Source: Kibdelosporangium banguiense
Lineage (GTDB): Bacteria > Actinomycetota > Actinomycetes > Mycobacteriales > Pseudonocardiaceae
Assembly (NCBI RefSeq): GCF_017876405.1
Contig: NZ_JAGINW010000001.1
Location: 2,803,203-2,867,202, forward strand
Length of the DNA: 64,000 bases
Direction: 5' to 3'
Numbering within the stretch: position 1 is the stretch's first letter; each line of letters opens with the position of its first letter. Under the pieces are notes generated by a model, which saw only the letters and a list, made by a program, of their open reading frames with translations, had not been told where the DNA came from and searched no databases. Below, in pieces: positions 34,693 to 42,904 of the stretch. A program made the position numbers and the translations under genes.

Positions 34693-35145
34693 GTGGATGA
34701 CTTGGATCGCCGGATCATCAACGAGCTCAGGCTGAACGGCCGCGCTACCTATGCGGAGCTCGGCCGTCAGGTCGGACTGTCCGCGTCGGCTGTGCACGAG
34801 CGGGTCGGCAAACTCGAGTCCAGCGGCGTCATCACCGGCTATCACGCGACGGTGGACGCCAGCGCGATCGGACTCGGCGTGACCGCACTGGTCGGTATCC
34901 AGCCCTCGGACAACGCCGAGGACAACGAAGTGGCCATCAAGCTGGGCGAACTCGCCGAGGTCGAGTCCTGCTGGGCGGTGGCCGGAGACGAGGCGTTCGT
35001 GGTCAAAGTGCGCGTGCCCACAGTCGACCTGCTCGAGCGCACGCTGGGCCGGCTGCGCCGCATCGACGGCGTGGCCAGGACGCGGACCACGGTGGTGCTG
35101 TCCACCAGGTTCGAGGGGCGTCCGAACACCAGCGCCGCCGAGTAG
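34693..35145 (+). CDS. Lrp/AsnC family transcriptional regulator
   Basis: 150 residues from GTG 34693. The N-terminal HTH is LDRRIINELRLNGRATYAEL and LSASAVHERVGKLESSGVIT; the C-terminal RAM/ligand-binding domain includes VTALVGIQPS, EVESCWAVAGDEAFVVKVRV and the final RTRTTVVLSTRFEGRP. The standard Lrp length is 140-165. Such proteins bind amino acids and form octameric rings. The ligand is unknown and there is no adjacent amino-acid gene. The DUF4229 gene starts 11 bases after the stop. Confidence 0.94.
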   Translation: MDDLDRRIINELRLNGRATYAELGRQVGLSASAVHERVGKLESSGVITGYHATVDASAIGLGVTALVGIQPSDNAEDNEVAIKLGELAEVESCWAVAGDEAFVVKVRVPTVDLLERTLGRLRRIDGVARTRTTVVLSTRFEGRPNTSAAE

Positions 35146-35156
35146 GCTCTGACATC

Positions 35157-35423
35157 GTGGAAGCGCATTTCGGCCGGGACCTCACGCTGTACACGGCGGC
35201 GCGGATCGCGCTGGTCGCCGTGGTCACCGCGGTACTCGTGGTCTTCAAGATCCCGTTGCTCGTCGCGCTCGCGGTCGCCGTAGTAGTGGCGTTCCCGCTG
35301 AGCATGCTGCTGCTGCGTGGCCTCAACCAGCGGGTCACCGCCGGGATGGCCAAGCGCGGCGAAAGCCGCCGGGCGGAACGGGAACGCCTGCGCGCCGAAC
35401 TCCGGGGCGACAGCGACTCCTGA
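35157..35423 (+). CDS. DUF4229-like small membrane protein
   Basis: 88 residues from GTG 35157. Two adjacent membrane helices at about 10-30 (LYTAARIALVAVVTAVLVVF) and 35-53 (LLVALAVAVVVAFPLSMLLL) are followed by a basic, Arg/Glu-rich cytoplasmic tail (GESRRAERERLRAELRGD). This matches the DUF4229 pattern common in actinobacteria, often near menA; menA is 3.5 kb away here. Function unknown. Confidence 0.8.
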   Translation: MEAHFGRDLTLYTAARIALVAVVTAVLVVFKIPLLVALAVAVVVAFPLSMLLLRGLNQRVTAGMAKRGESRRAERERLRAELRGDSDS

Positions 35424-35461
35424 GGTTTCGATTTCCCGCGGGTGTCGTTCGTGGGGTGGAC

Positions 35462-35803
35462 ATGAAATACATGCTGCTGTTGCACGAAGCCGACACCGAC
35501 TGGACCGCCGCGCCGCAGGAAGTGCTGGACAAGGCGCTCGCCGAACACGGCACGTTCGTCCAATACCTCACCGAGCGAGGGCGGCCGTTCGCTGGGGAGG
35601 CCTTGCGGCCGTCCCATACCGCCACCACGCTCCGTCCGGATGGCGATGACATCCTCATCACCGACGGGCCGTACGTGGAACTCAAGGAGCACATCGGCGG
35701 TTTCTACGTCATCGAGGCCGACGACCTGGACGACGCGATCGAGGTCGCGAAACGCGTGCCGATGGGCGCGGGCGTCGAGATCAGGCCGATCTGGGACGCA
35801 TGA
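35462..35803 (+). CDS. YCII/DGPF-domain protein
   Basis: 113 residues from ATG 35462 (GTG 35456 is an alternative). MKYMLLLHEAD opens a YCII-like ferredoxin fold, and ILITDGPYVELKEHIGGFYV contains the DGP(F/Y) motif that names this family; YVIEADDLDDAIEVAKRVP and VEIRPIW close it. Members are usually encoded directly upstream of an ECF sigma factor with a C-terminal TPR-like extension, and the pair is thought to act together. Here the downstream partner has lost its sigma regions. The stop overlaps its start by four bases. Confidence 0.9.
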   Translation: MKYMLLLHEADTDWTAAPQEVLDKALAEHGTFVQYLTERGRPFAGEALRPSHTATTLRPDGDDILITDGPYVELKEHIGGFYVIEADDLDDAIEVAKRVPMGAGVEIRPIWDA

Positions 35804-36471
35804 CCCTCGCCGAAGTGCTCGCGCAGGCGCACCGGACCGAGTGGGCCGCGGTGCTCGCCGTGATCTACCTGGTCTACACAGCCGGATCGGCCGATCGCGC
35901 GGTCGAACTCGCAGGCCTGCTCGCGCAGTTACTGCCGTCACCCGAGGTGTTCGGCCTGCTGGCGTTGCTCCGGCTCAACGAAGCCAGGGCGACGGCGAGA
36001 ACTGTTGACGGAAAACCGGTTCCGCTAGCTCTACAAGACCGTTCACGGTGGGACAGGTCAGCGATCGAGCAGGCGATCCCATTGGTAGAGCGTGCTTTGC
36101 GTGGCGGCGGGCCGTACGCGCTGCAGGCCGCGATCGCCGCCGTGCACGCCGAGGCTTCGACGTATGCGGCGACCGACTGGGCGCAAATCCTTGCCCTGTA
36201 TGACGAATTGGTCGCGATCCATCCGTCGCCGACCGCGGCCCTCGGCCGTGCGGTCGCACTCGCCGAAGTACACGGTCCCCAAGCCGGGTTGGCGGAGGCG
36301 GACCGCTTGGCGTCCCAACTGGGCAACTACTACCTGTTGCCCGCGGCCCGAGCGGAGTTTCTGAGAGCGTTGGGCCGCATGGAGGAAGCGACTGCGGCGG
36401 ACAGACGTGCCGCGGATCTCGCGCCGACAGCGGTGGAAGCCGAGTTCTTCCGGGCGCGTGCGGCTCCTTGA
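35800..36471 (+). pseudogene. ECF sigma factor remnant lacking regions 2 and 4 (C-terminal extension only)
   Basis: 223 residues. Full-length relatives have ~400: a start like xxxAEVLAxAHRxEWAxVVA, then sigma region 2, region 4 and a long C-terminal helical extension (DUF6596-like). Here the N-terminal MTLAEVLAQAHRTEWA is joined directly to AVLAVIYLVYTAGS, which is the start of the C-terminal extension, followed by its normal landmarks LLALLRLNEARATAR, LQDRSRWDRSAIEQAIPLV, YALQAAIAAVHAEA and ALGRAVALAEVHGPQ. No residue of the DNA- or core-binding regions remains. The frame is intact with normal GC bias and the ATGA overlap with the YCII gene is preserved. It is either a decaying gene or a retained accessory domain. 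Confidence 0.8.
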
Positions 36472-36517
36472 TCGCTTCGATTCGCCTCCGCGCTGATCGT
36501 CCGTCAGGGTGTGAAGG

Positions 36518-37540
36518 GTGTTGTGGCAAATTGTCCTGACTGCAGCGGTCGCGACAGTGGCCGCGCTCCTGGTCGGCTGGTTGACGGGCGCCCTGGTGAA
36601 ATTCGTCGCCAAGCGCCGTTATCGGCGAACCCTGACCCGCCTGCACAAGAACTGCCACCGGCCATTCATGGCTGTGCTCGTGGTCGCAACGAACTACGTC
36701 GTCGTGTACGACGTGGAGAACCGAGTTGTCGCGGGCGTCCGGCACGCGTTGCTGCTCGCCCTGATCGCAGTCTCAGCCTGGCTCGTGATCAGGGTCCTGT
36801 TCGTCATCGAGGACACAGTCCTGCAGCGCCTCAACGTGGATGTTCCGGACAACAGGCGAGTCCGGCGGTTACGCACCCAGGTCGCCCTGATCCGCAGGCT
36901 GACCGGCGCGACGATCACAGTCATCGCGATCGCCTCGATGTTCATGACCTTCACCCAGCTGCGGACCCTCGGCGCCTCCCTGCTGGCCTCCGCCGGAATC
37001 GTCGGCGTGATCGCCGGTCTGGCAGCCCAGACCACGCTGACCAACGTGTTCGCAGGCATGCAACTGGCCCTGACCGACTCCCTGCGCTTCGACGACGTAG
37101 TGGTGGTCGAGGAAGAATGGGGCCGAATCGAAGAGATGACCCTGACCTACGTCGTGGTCCACCTCTGGGACGAACGAAGACTGGTCCTGCCGACCACCTA
37201 CTTCACCAAGAACCCCTTCCAGAACTGGACAAGACACGAAACCCGGGTACTCGGCGCGGTCCTGCTCCACCTGGACTACCGCGCCCCGATAGAGGAACTG
37301 AGAACCGAGGCCCGCCGCGTGGTCGAGGAATCCGACCTCTGGGACCGCCGCGAATGGATCCTCCAGGTGGTCGACTCCACCCCGTGGACGATGGTCGTCC
37401 GAGTACTCGCCTCGGCTGCGGACGCCCCCAGCGCCTGGGACCTTCGTTGTGAGATCCGCGAAAAGCTCATCGTCTTCATGAAGGACAACTACCCACAGTT
37501 CCTCCCCACAGCCAACGCCGCCACCCGCGACACCGGTTAG
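36518..37540 (+). CDS. MscS-type mechanosensitive ion channel family protein
   Basis: 340 residues from GTG 36518. Membrane helices lie at ~5-28, ~50-65, ~75-97 and ~127-150, then the pore-lining TM3-like segment LGASLLASAGIVGVIAGLAA (Gly/Ala-rich packing) leading into QTTLTNVFAGMQLALTDSLR. The MscS beta domain follows (VVVVEEEWGRIEEMTLTYV, LPTTYFTKNPFQNWTR) and then the alpha/beta C-terminal domain. It would open under membrane tension to release solutes. The Shine-Dalgarno is weak. The stop converges on the small membrane protein gene 19 bases away. Confidence 0.93.
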   Translation: MLWQIVLTAAVATVAALLVGWLTGALVKFVAKRRYRRTLTRLHKNCHRPFMAVLVVATNYVVVYDVENRVVAGVRHALLLALIAVSAWLVIRVLFVIEDTVLQRLNVDVPDNRRVRRLRTQVALIRRLTGATITVIAIASMFMTFTQLRTLGASLLASAGIVGVIAGLAAQTTLTNVFAGMQLALTDSLRFDDVVVVEEEWGRIEEMTLTYVVVHLWDERRLVLPTTYFTKNPFQNWTRHETRVLGAVLLHLDYRAPIEELRTEARRVVEESDLWDRREWILQVVDSTPWTMVVRVLASAADAPSAWDLRCEIREKLIVFMKDNYPQFLPTANAATRDTG

Positions 37541-37559
37541 GGCCGGAATCCGTGTCTGA

Positions 37560-37736
37560 CTACCGACGCTTCACGCCGCTCACCAGAAGCAGGATGAACG
37601 CGGCGAGGATGGCCGCACCGAGCACGATCCAGACGATGATGGTCCAGCTTTCGTTGGGGGCGGCCAGGCCCAGGGTGCCGATGCCGTGGGAGTCGCCGCC
37701 GACGATTGTGTGCCAGGTGCCGTTGTAGTGGGTCAC
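37560..37736 (-). CDS. small single-pass membrane protein, function unknown
   Basis: 58 residues from GTG 37736, eight bases after GAAGAGGG. The N-terminal half is polar with His and Gly (THYNGTWHTIVGGDSHGIG); the C-terminal half is a membrane helix (SWTIIVWIVLGAAILAAFIL) ending in VSGVKRR, so the N-terminus is probably outside. A longer frame upstream to 37826 lacks a better start. Similar tiny proteins are common in Pseudonocardiales, but I recognise no family. Confidence 0.65.
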   Translation of the reverse strand: MTHYNGTWHTIVGGDSHGIGTLGLAAPNESWTIIVWIVLGAAILAAFILLLVSGVKRR

Positions 37737-37859
37737 GAATTCGTCCCTCTTCTCGTCCTGGCCGGCTGCGTTCTCTGTCCATGCAGACGCGGTCTGTCGA
37801 ACGGGCGGTTGCAGGCCGTGACCCAACCGTGATCGTCCATCGGGAGTTACTGTGCTGGC

Positions 37860-38951
37860 GTGACCTCAGTAGACCGATGTAGTGAGACCACCCGGGACTG
37901 GGTGTGTGAAGCGGTGCGGATCATCGAGGCGGATGCCAACCGCAGCGCCGACACGCATTTGCTGCCCTTTCCGCTGCCGGCGGACTGGGGTGTGCGGCTT
38001 TATCTGAAGGATGAGTCGACGCATCCGACTGGGTCGCTCAAGCATCGGCTGGCCAGGTCGCTGTTCCTGTATGCCCTGTGCAACGGCTGGATCACCGAGG
38101 GGACGCCGGTGATCGAGGCGTCGTCGGGGTCCACGGCTGTGTCCGAGGCGTACTTCGCGCGGCTGCTGGATCTGCCGTTCATTGCCGTGATGCCGGCTTC
38201 GACCAGTCCGGAGAAGGTCGCGCTGATCGAGCGGCAGGGCGGCCGGTGCCATTTCGTCGACGAGCCCGGCGCGATCTACACGGAGTCGAGGCGGCTGGCC
38301 GAGGAGCTCAACGGGCACTTCATGGACCAGTTCACGCACGCCGAGCGCGCGACGGACTGGCGTGGCAACAACAACATCGCCGAGTCGATGTTCCAGCAGA
38401 TGGCGCTCGAACCGCACCCAGAGCCCGCCTGGGTGGTCGTCGGCGCGGGGACCGGTGGCACGAGCGCGACCATCGGCCGTTACCTGCGGTACAAGTCGAT
38501 GTGCACGCACCTGGCCGTGGTCGACCCGGAGTGCTCGGTGTTCTTCGATGCCTGGCGGGACACGCTGCCGGACCTGACCGGCTGCCGTGGCTCCCGGATC
38601 GAGGGCATCGGCCGGCCGCGCGTGGAGCCGTCGTTCGTCGGCCAGGTGATCGACCGGATGATCAAGATCCCGGACGCCGCGTCGATCGCCGCGATCCGTT
38701 ATGTCCAGCCGATTCTGGGACGCCGGGTGGGCGGGTCGACCGGTACGAACCTGTGGGGCTCGTTCCAGGTCATCGCCGAAATGCTCGCCGCAGGCAGGCA
38801 AGGAAGCGTAGTCACGCTGCTGTGCGACGGCGGCGAGCGCTACAGCAACACCTACTACGACGACTCATGGCTGGCCCGCAACGAGCTGGATCTTGAGCCG
38901 TACCACCGGACTCTGGCCGAGTTCTTCGAGTCGGGCCGTTGGCCTAGCTGA
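37860..38951 (+). CDS. PLP-dependent cysteine-synthase-like enzyme (CysK2-type)
   Basis: 363 residues from GTG 37860. A fold-type II PLP enzyme: [17 protein letters not shown] carries the Schiff-base Lys61, [19 protein letters not shown] binds the substrate carboxylate, [20 protein letters not shown] binds the PLP phosphate, and [19 protein letters not shown] is the C-terminal marker. It is longer than CysK/CysM (~310) because of an N-terminal extension and inserts. This resembles mycobacterial CysK2 (Rv0848), which makes S-sulfocysteine from O-phosphoserine and thiosulfate. The substrate here is inferred only by similarity. It overlaps the menA stop by eight bases (convergent). Confidence 0.87.
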   Translation: MTSVDRCSETTRDWVCEAVRIIEADANRSADTHLLPFPLPADWGVRLYLKDESTHPTGSLKHRLARSLFLYALCNGWITEGTPVIEASSGSTAVSEAYFARLLDLPFIAVMPASTSPEKVALIERQGGRCHFVDEPGAIYTESRRLAEELNGHFMDQFTHAERATDWRGNNNIAESMFQQMALEPHPEPAWVVVGAGTGGTSATIGRYLRYKSMCTHLAVVDPECSVFFDAWRDTLPDLTGCRGSRIEGIGRPRVEPSFVGQVIDRMIKIPDAASIAAIRYVQPILGRRVGGSTGTNLWGSFQVIAEMLAAGRQGSVVTLLCDGGERYSNTYYDDSWLARNELDLEPYHRTLAEFFESGRWPS

Positions 38952-39816
38952 GGACTGTGGCGACTGTGGTGGCGATGGCCCAGATGAGCATCGCCATCGC
39001 GGTGTCCTTGAGGACCGGGATCAATGCCGGTCCCCTGCCGTCGTTGCGGACGATCTGAACCGATCGGAGCATCAACGGCAACGCCAGCAATCCGAACAGG
39101 AACCACAAGCTGAAGAACGCGAGCACGACCGTGATCACGAACGGCGCCAACGCAAGCGCGCTGTAGAAGGTCCGCGCGCCACGGTCGCCGAGGCGCACCG
39201 CGAGCGTCTTCTTGCCGGACTCCGCGTCGGTCGGGCGGTCCCGGAGGTTGTTGGCCGCGAGCACAGCGGCCGAGAACGAACCCAGCGCAAGCGACGCGAT
39301 CAGGCCGACCCACGTGATCTGTCCGGTTTGGACATACAGCGTGCCGAGTACCGGGATCGGCCCGAAGAAAAGGAAAACGGCCGGCTCACCGAGTCCCACG
39401 TAGCCGTACGGGTTCTTGCCACCCGTGTAGTACCAGGCGCCGAGCACGCTGAGCACCCCGACCGCGAGCAGCCACCACCGGCCGCTGGCCACCACCAGCA
39501 CGAGCCCGGCCAGGCAGGCCAGGCCGAAGAACGAGAATGCCGCCAGCCGCACGAACCGCGGCGGCACCAGGCCGGATCCGACCAGTCGCAATGGCCCGAC
39601 CCGGTCGGCGTCGGTGCCGCGGATGCCGTCGGAGTAGTCGTTGGCGTAGTTCACGCCGATCTGGAAGGCCAGCGCCACCACGAGCGCCAGCACCGACTGC
39701 CACCACACGAACCCGTCGATCGCCACCGCGGCCCCGGCCCCGACCAGCACGGGGGACACCGAGTTGGGCAGCGTGCGGACGCGTGCGCCCGCCATCCACT
39801 GTGCGACTGTCGCCAT
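38944..39816 (-). CDS. menA: 1,4-dihydroxy-2-naphthoate polyprenyltransferase
   Basis: 290 residues from ATG 39816 ([17 protein letters not shown] is the usual start; GTG 39831 is an alternative). It prenylates 1,4-dihydroxy-2-naphthoate to demethylmenaquinone in the membrane. The first Asp-rich motif is [14 protein letters not shown]; the second is [20 protein letters not shown]; eight or nine membrane helices surround them. [21 protein letters not shown] is characteristic of MenA. It is the last gene of the minus-strand run menB, menE, secreted protein, menA. MenG, which methylates its product, is encoded 10 kb away. Confidence 0.97.
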   Translation of the reverse strand: MATVAQWMAGARVRTLPNSVSPVLVGAGAAVAIDGFVWWQSVLALVVALAFQIGVNYANDYSDGIRGTDADRVGPLRLVGSGLVPPRFVRLAAFSFFGLACLAGLVLVVASGRWWLLAVGVLSVLGAWYYTGGKNPYGYVGLGEPAVFLFFGPIPVLGTLYVQTGQITWVGLIASLALGSFSAAVLAANNLRDRPTDAESGKKTLAVRLGDRGARTFYSALALAPFVITVVLAFFSLWFLFGLLALPLMLRSVQIVRNDGRGPALIPVLKDTAMAMLIWAIATTVATVLS

Positions 39817-39834
39817 ACCGACAGTCTGCACACC

Positions 39835-40878
39835 TCAGCAGGCGGGAGCGCCGCTAACCCCTGAGACATACGCCTCGGCCACGTATTTGCCCGGCGCGAT
39901 CCGTAGCCAGACGTCGGACGTGCCCTGGCTGCCGTCCACCACCTCGCCGACGGTCCTGCACTCGACCCGGACCTGGGCGTGGTGCCCGGCCAGTCCCACG
40001 ATGTCGGCTTCGCTGGTCGTGCCGTTGCGGACGTTCAACGTGTCGCCGGGCGTGTGGACGTAGCCGAAGGGCCCTGACAACGTCCACAGGTAGGTCACGG
40101 TCACCCAGGAGTTGCCGGTGAGTTTGAGGCCGTCCCAGAACGTGCCGTCGCCGAGATCGATCCCGGCCGGGTTGGCCACGTCCCGGCCGAACTGGTCGCG
40201 GCCGGCGTTGTAGTTGTCCTGGTAGGCGGCCTCGGCCTGGGGTTTCCCGGTGGGCAGGTCCTGCCATTCCTGGCGGGTGGAGTTCCAGTAGTCGTCCCGC
40301 GTGTTCCACGGCCCGACGTCCCACACAGGCGCCCACGCGCAACGGCCGGACGCGGCGCAGACCTTCACGGTGTACGAGCCGCTGCCTTTGGGCGACAGGC
40401 CACGCCGGGACGGCAGCGCCGCGAAGTGGTCCCGGGACTTGATGATGTGCCCGTTCGCGGTCTTGCCACCGACCAGGCCTTCTCGTGTGGCGAAGACCCG
40501 ATACGACGGTCCGGACCGCATCTCGGGCGCCGGCCCCTGCCACACGGTCAGCCGGAAGTCGCTGACCTGACCGGAATGCAGCAACCTGGGCTGGATCACC
40601 GAGGCGGACGACGTCAGCACGCCGGAAGTCCACTCTGTCCAGTTGCCGTCCGGCAGTTGCCCACGGATGTCCACTCCGGCAACCGAAGCGGAGAAGGTGT
40701 TCACCGGCGCGGCGAGCCGGACCGGCGGGTACATGGCCAGGCGGGTGCCATCCGCATAGTCCACACTCGACGATCGGTCGACCGACAGTGCTGCCACGAC
40801 AAGAGTCAGCTTGTCGCTGGCCCATGCGGGCGTGGCGAAGGCGGCCAGCAGGACGGCAACGGCGGCGAACTGTCTCAT
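39835..40878 (-). CDS. secreted protein of unknown function inside the men operon
   Basis: 347 residues. A Sec signal peptide (MRQFAAVAVLLAAFATPAWA) is cut after Ala20, giving an extracellular protein. The middle part is rich in Trp, Gly and polar residues (LPDGNWTEWTSGVL; WAPVWDVGPWNTRDDYWN), the latter half has WDGLKLTGNSWVTVTYLWTL, and the end (TPGDTLNVRNGTTSEADIVG) looks like a bacterial SH3 domain, a cell-wall-binding module. Three or four cysteines are present near the C-terminal half. The start shares a base with the menE stop and the stop lies 18 bases before menA. A role in menaquinone synthesis is unlikely given export; wall association is inference. Confidence 0.82.
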   Translation of the reverse strand: MRQFAAVAVLLAAFATPAWASDKLTLVVAALSVDRSSSVDYADGTRLAMYPPVRLAAPVNTFSASVAGVDIRGQLPDGNWTEWTSGVLTSSASVIQPRLLHSGQVSDFRLTVWQGPAPEMRSGPSYRVFATREGLVGGKTANGHIIKSRDHFAALPSRRGLSPKGSGSYTVKVCAASGRCAWAPVWDVGPWNTRDDYWNSTRQEWQDLPTGKPQAEAAYQDNYNAGRDQFGRDVANPAGIDLGDGTFWDGLKLTGNSWVTVTYLWTLSGPFGYVHTPGDTLNVRNGTTSEADIVGLAGHHAQVRVECRTVGEVVDGSQGTSDVWLRIAPGKYVAEAYVSGVSGAPAC

Positions 40879-41975
40879 CAGGACAGATAGTGCCGCACCG
40901 CGGCCCGATCCACCTTTCCAGGACCGCGCAGCGGCAGTTCTTCGACCACACGGAACACTTTCGGTACCGCGGCAGCGCCCAGCTCGGCACGGACCAAGGT
41001 GCGCAACTTGTCCAGGTCAGCCGCACCGACCACGGCAGCGGCGACGATCTGGCCCCACTCGGGATGGTCCAGCCCGACCACACAGGCGGCGGACACGTGC
41101 TGCTCAAGCAGCCGTTCCACGGCCGAAGCAGGCACCTTCACACCACCTGTGTTGATCATGTCGTCGGCCCGGCCGAGGATCTCCAGCCTGCCGTCGACCA
41201 GCTTGCCGAGGTCGGACGTGATGAACCAGCCGTCCACGAAACTCGCCGCGGTCAGGTCTGGCCGTCCGCGATACCCCCTGGCCAGCGTCGGCCCGGACAG
41301 AGCCACAAGACCGTCGACGATCCGCACGGACACCCCGTCCAAGGGCACGCCGTCGTACACGCAACCGCTTGCGGTCTCGCTCATCCCGTACGCCGAAACC
41401 AGCGGAGCGTCACCGGCTGCCGAGCGCAGCTCAGCCGAGAGCGGGGCGCCGCCCATGACGATCCCATCCAGCGCACGCAGGGCTTCCAGACCCTCGGTAG
41501 AAGTCACGATTCGCGCCAGCTGAGTGGGCACAAGCGCGGTGTAGTGCCGCCCAGGCGTATCCAGGACCGCCGAAACGGCTGCGACGAAGTCAGGCACCCG
41601 GAACCCGGCCTCAAGATCCATACATACCGGATGTATCCCGGCCAGTAGTGACCTGACCAGCACCTGGATTCCGCCGATGTACCGCGCGGGCGTCGCCAGA
41701 ATCCACTGGCCAGGGCCGCCGAGCCGGTTGAGCGTCAGTTCCGCCGAACTCAGCAGCGCGTTCGCCGACAGCAGCACGCCCTTCGGTTCGCCGGTCGAAC
41801 CCGACGTCGCGACCACCACGGCTGTGGGGTCGTCGTCGGAGTCCTCGCCCACCCCGAGCGGCCCGGTGAAGGACTCCGGGCCGCCTGGCAACAGCGCGGG
41901 GCCGGACCCGTCCAAAGCGGCCGGCAGACGCGAGTGGATCTCGTCCGGCGAGATCGCGACGACAGAGCGCGTCAT
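40878..41975 (-). CDS. menE: o-succinylbenzoate--CoA ligase
   Basis: 365 residues from ATG 41975, sharing a base with the menB stop. It activates o-succinylbenzoate with ATP and CoA. Adenylation motifs: VVVATSGSTGEPKGVLLSAN (P-loop), APLVSAYGMSETASGCVYD, WFITSDLGKLVDGRLEILG and RADDMINTGGVKVPASAVE, ending LPLRGPGKVDRAAV with the catalytic Lys. Actinobacterial MenE proteins are short (~360-380) because the N-terminal subdomain is reduced, as seen here. It directly precedes MenB action in the pathway. Position matches Rv0542c. Confidence 0.95.
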   Translation of the reverse strand: MTRSVVAISPDEIHSRLPAALDGSGPALLPGGPESFTGPLGVGEDSDDDPTAVVVATSGSTGEPKGVLLSANALLSSAELTLNRLGGPGQWILATPARYIGGIQVLVRSLLAGIHPVCMDLEAGFRVPDFVAAVSAVLDTPGRHYTALVPTQLARIVTSTEGLEALRALDGIVMGGAPLSAELRSAAGDAPLVSAYGMSETASGCVYDGVPLDGVSVRIVDGLVALSGPTLARGYRGRPDLTAASFVDGWFITSDLGKLVDGRLEILGRADDMINTGGVKVPASAVERLLEQHVSAACVVGLDHPEWGQIVAAAVVGAADLDKLRTLVRAELGAAAVPKVFRVVEELPLRGPGKVDRAAVRHYLS

Positions 41976-42886
41976 CAGTAGTAGTAGGGGAACGGAGACC
42001 AGTCCGGCGGGCGCTTCTCCAGGAACGCGTCCCGGCCTTCGACGGCCTCGTCGGTCATGTACGCCAGGCGGGTCGTCTCGCCCGCGAACAGCTGCTGCCC
42101 GACCAGCCCGTCGTCGATCAGGTTGAACGAGTACTTCAGCATCCGCTGCGCGGTCGGCGACTTGCCGTTGATCTCACGCGCCCACTCCAGGGCCGTGTTC
42201 TCCAGCTCGGAGTGCGCCACGACCGCGTTCACCGCGCCCATCTGGTGCATGTCGGCGGCCGTGTACGTCCGGCCGAGGAAGAAGATCTCGCGCGCGAACT
42301 TCTGCCCGACCTGCCGGGCCAGGTACGCCGAGCCGTAGCCGCCGTCGAAGCTGCCCACGTCGGCGTCGGTCTGCTTGAACCGGGCGTGCTCCAGGCTGGC
42401 CAATGTGAGATCGCACACCACGTGCAGGCTGTGCCCGCCGCCGGCCGCCCAGCCCGGGACGACGGCGATGACGACCTTGGGCATGAACCGGATCAGCCGC
42501 TGGCACTCCAGGATGTGCAGCCGCCCGGCCCGGGCCGGATCGACCGTGTCGGAGGTCTCGCCGGAGGCGTACTGGTAGCCGGTACGCCCACGAATCCGCT
42601 GGTCACCGCCGGAACAGAAGGCCCAGCCGCCGTCCTTGGGCGAGGGCCCGTTGCCGGTCAGCAGCACACAGCCGACGTCGGAGCTCATCCGCGCGTGGTC
42701 CAGCGCCCGGTACAGCTCGTCCACGGTGTGCGGGCGGAAGGCGTTGCGCACCTCCGGCCGGTTGAACGCGATCCGGACAGTTCCCTGGTCCAGGGCCCGG
42801 TGGTAGGTGATGTCGGTGAAGTCGAAACCGGGCACTTCACGCCACAAGGCCGGGTCGAACAGCTCCGAAACGACAGTCTCTGACAC
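41975..42886 (-). CDS. menB: 1,4-dihydroxy-2-naphthoyl-CoA synthase
   Basis: 303 residues from GTG 42886. It performs the Dieckmann-type ring closure of o-succinylbenzoyl-CoA. Crotonase-fold markers: VRIAFNRPEVRNAFRPHTVD, the oxyanion-hole region WAFCSGGDQRIRGRTGYQYA, VIAVVPGWAAGGGHSLHVVC, and the MenB-specific TDADVGSFDGGYGSAYLARQ and the C-terminal RPPDWSPFPYYY. The frame stays open upstream against menD as an antisense artefact; the true start is fixed by similarity to MenB N-termini. No Shine-Dalgarno is visible, so the mRNA may be leaderless. The menD start is 18 bases away on the other strand. Confidence 0.96.
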   Translation of the reverse strand: MSETVVSELFDPALWREVPGFDFTDITYHRALDQGTVRIAFNRPEVRNAFRPHTVDELYRALDHARMSSDVGCVLLTGNGPSPKDGGWAFCSGGDQRIRGRTGYQYASGETSDTVDPARAGRLHILECQRLIRFMPKVVIAVVPGWAAGGGHSLHVVCDLTLASLEHARFKQTDADVGSFDGGYGSAYLARQVGQKFAREIFFLGRTYTAADMHQMGAVNAVVAHSELENTALEWAREINGKSPTAQRMLKYSFNLIDDGLVGQQLFAGETTRLAYMTDEAVEGRDAFLEKRPPDWSPFPYYY

Positions 42887-42904
42887 GTTTGCGAGGATAG
42901 GACG
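42887..42904. promoter_or_regulatory. 18-bp divergent start region between menB and menD
   Basis: Only 18 bases separate the GTG starts of menB (minus) and menD (plus). Neither gene has a Shine-Dalgarno. On the minus strand TATCCT (42894-42899) sits at -8 to -13 from the menB GTG; on the plus strand GAGGAT (42893-42898) sits at a similar distance from the menD GTG. Leaderless transcripts from overlapping -10 elements would explain the arrangement. Confidence 0.5.
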
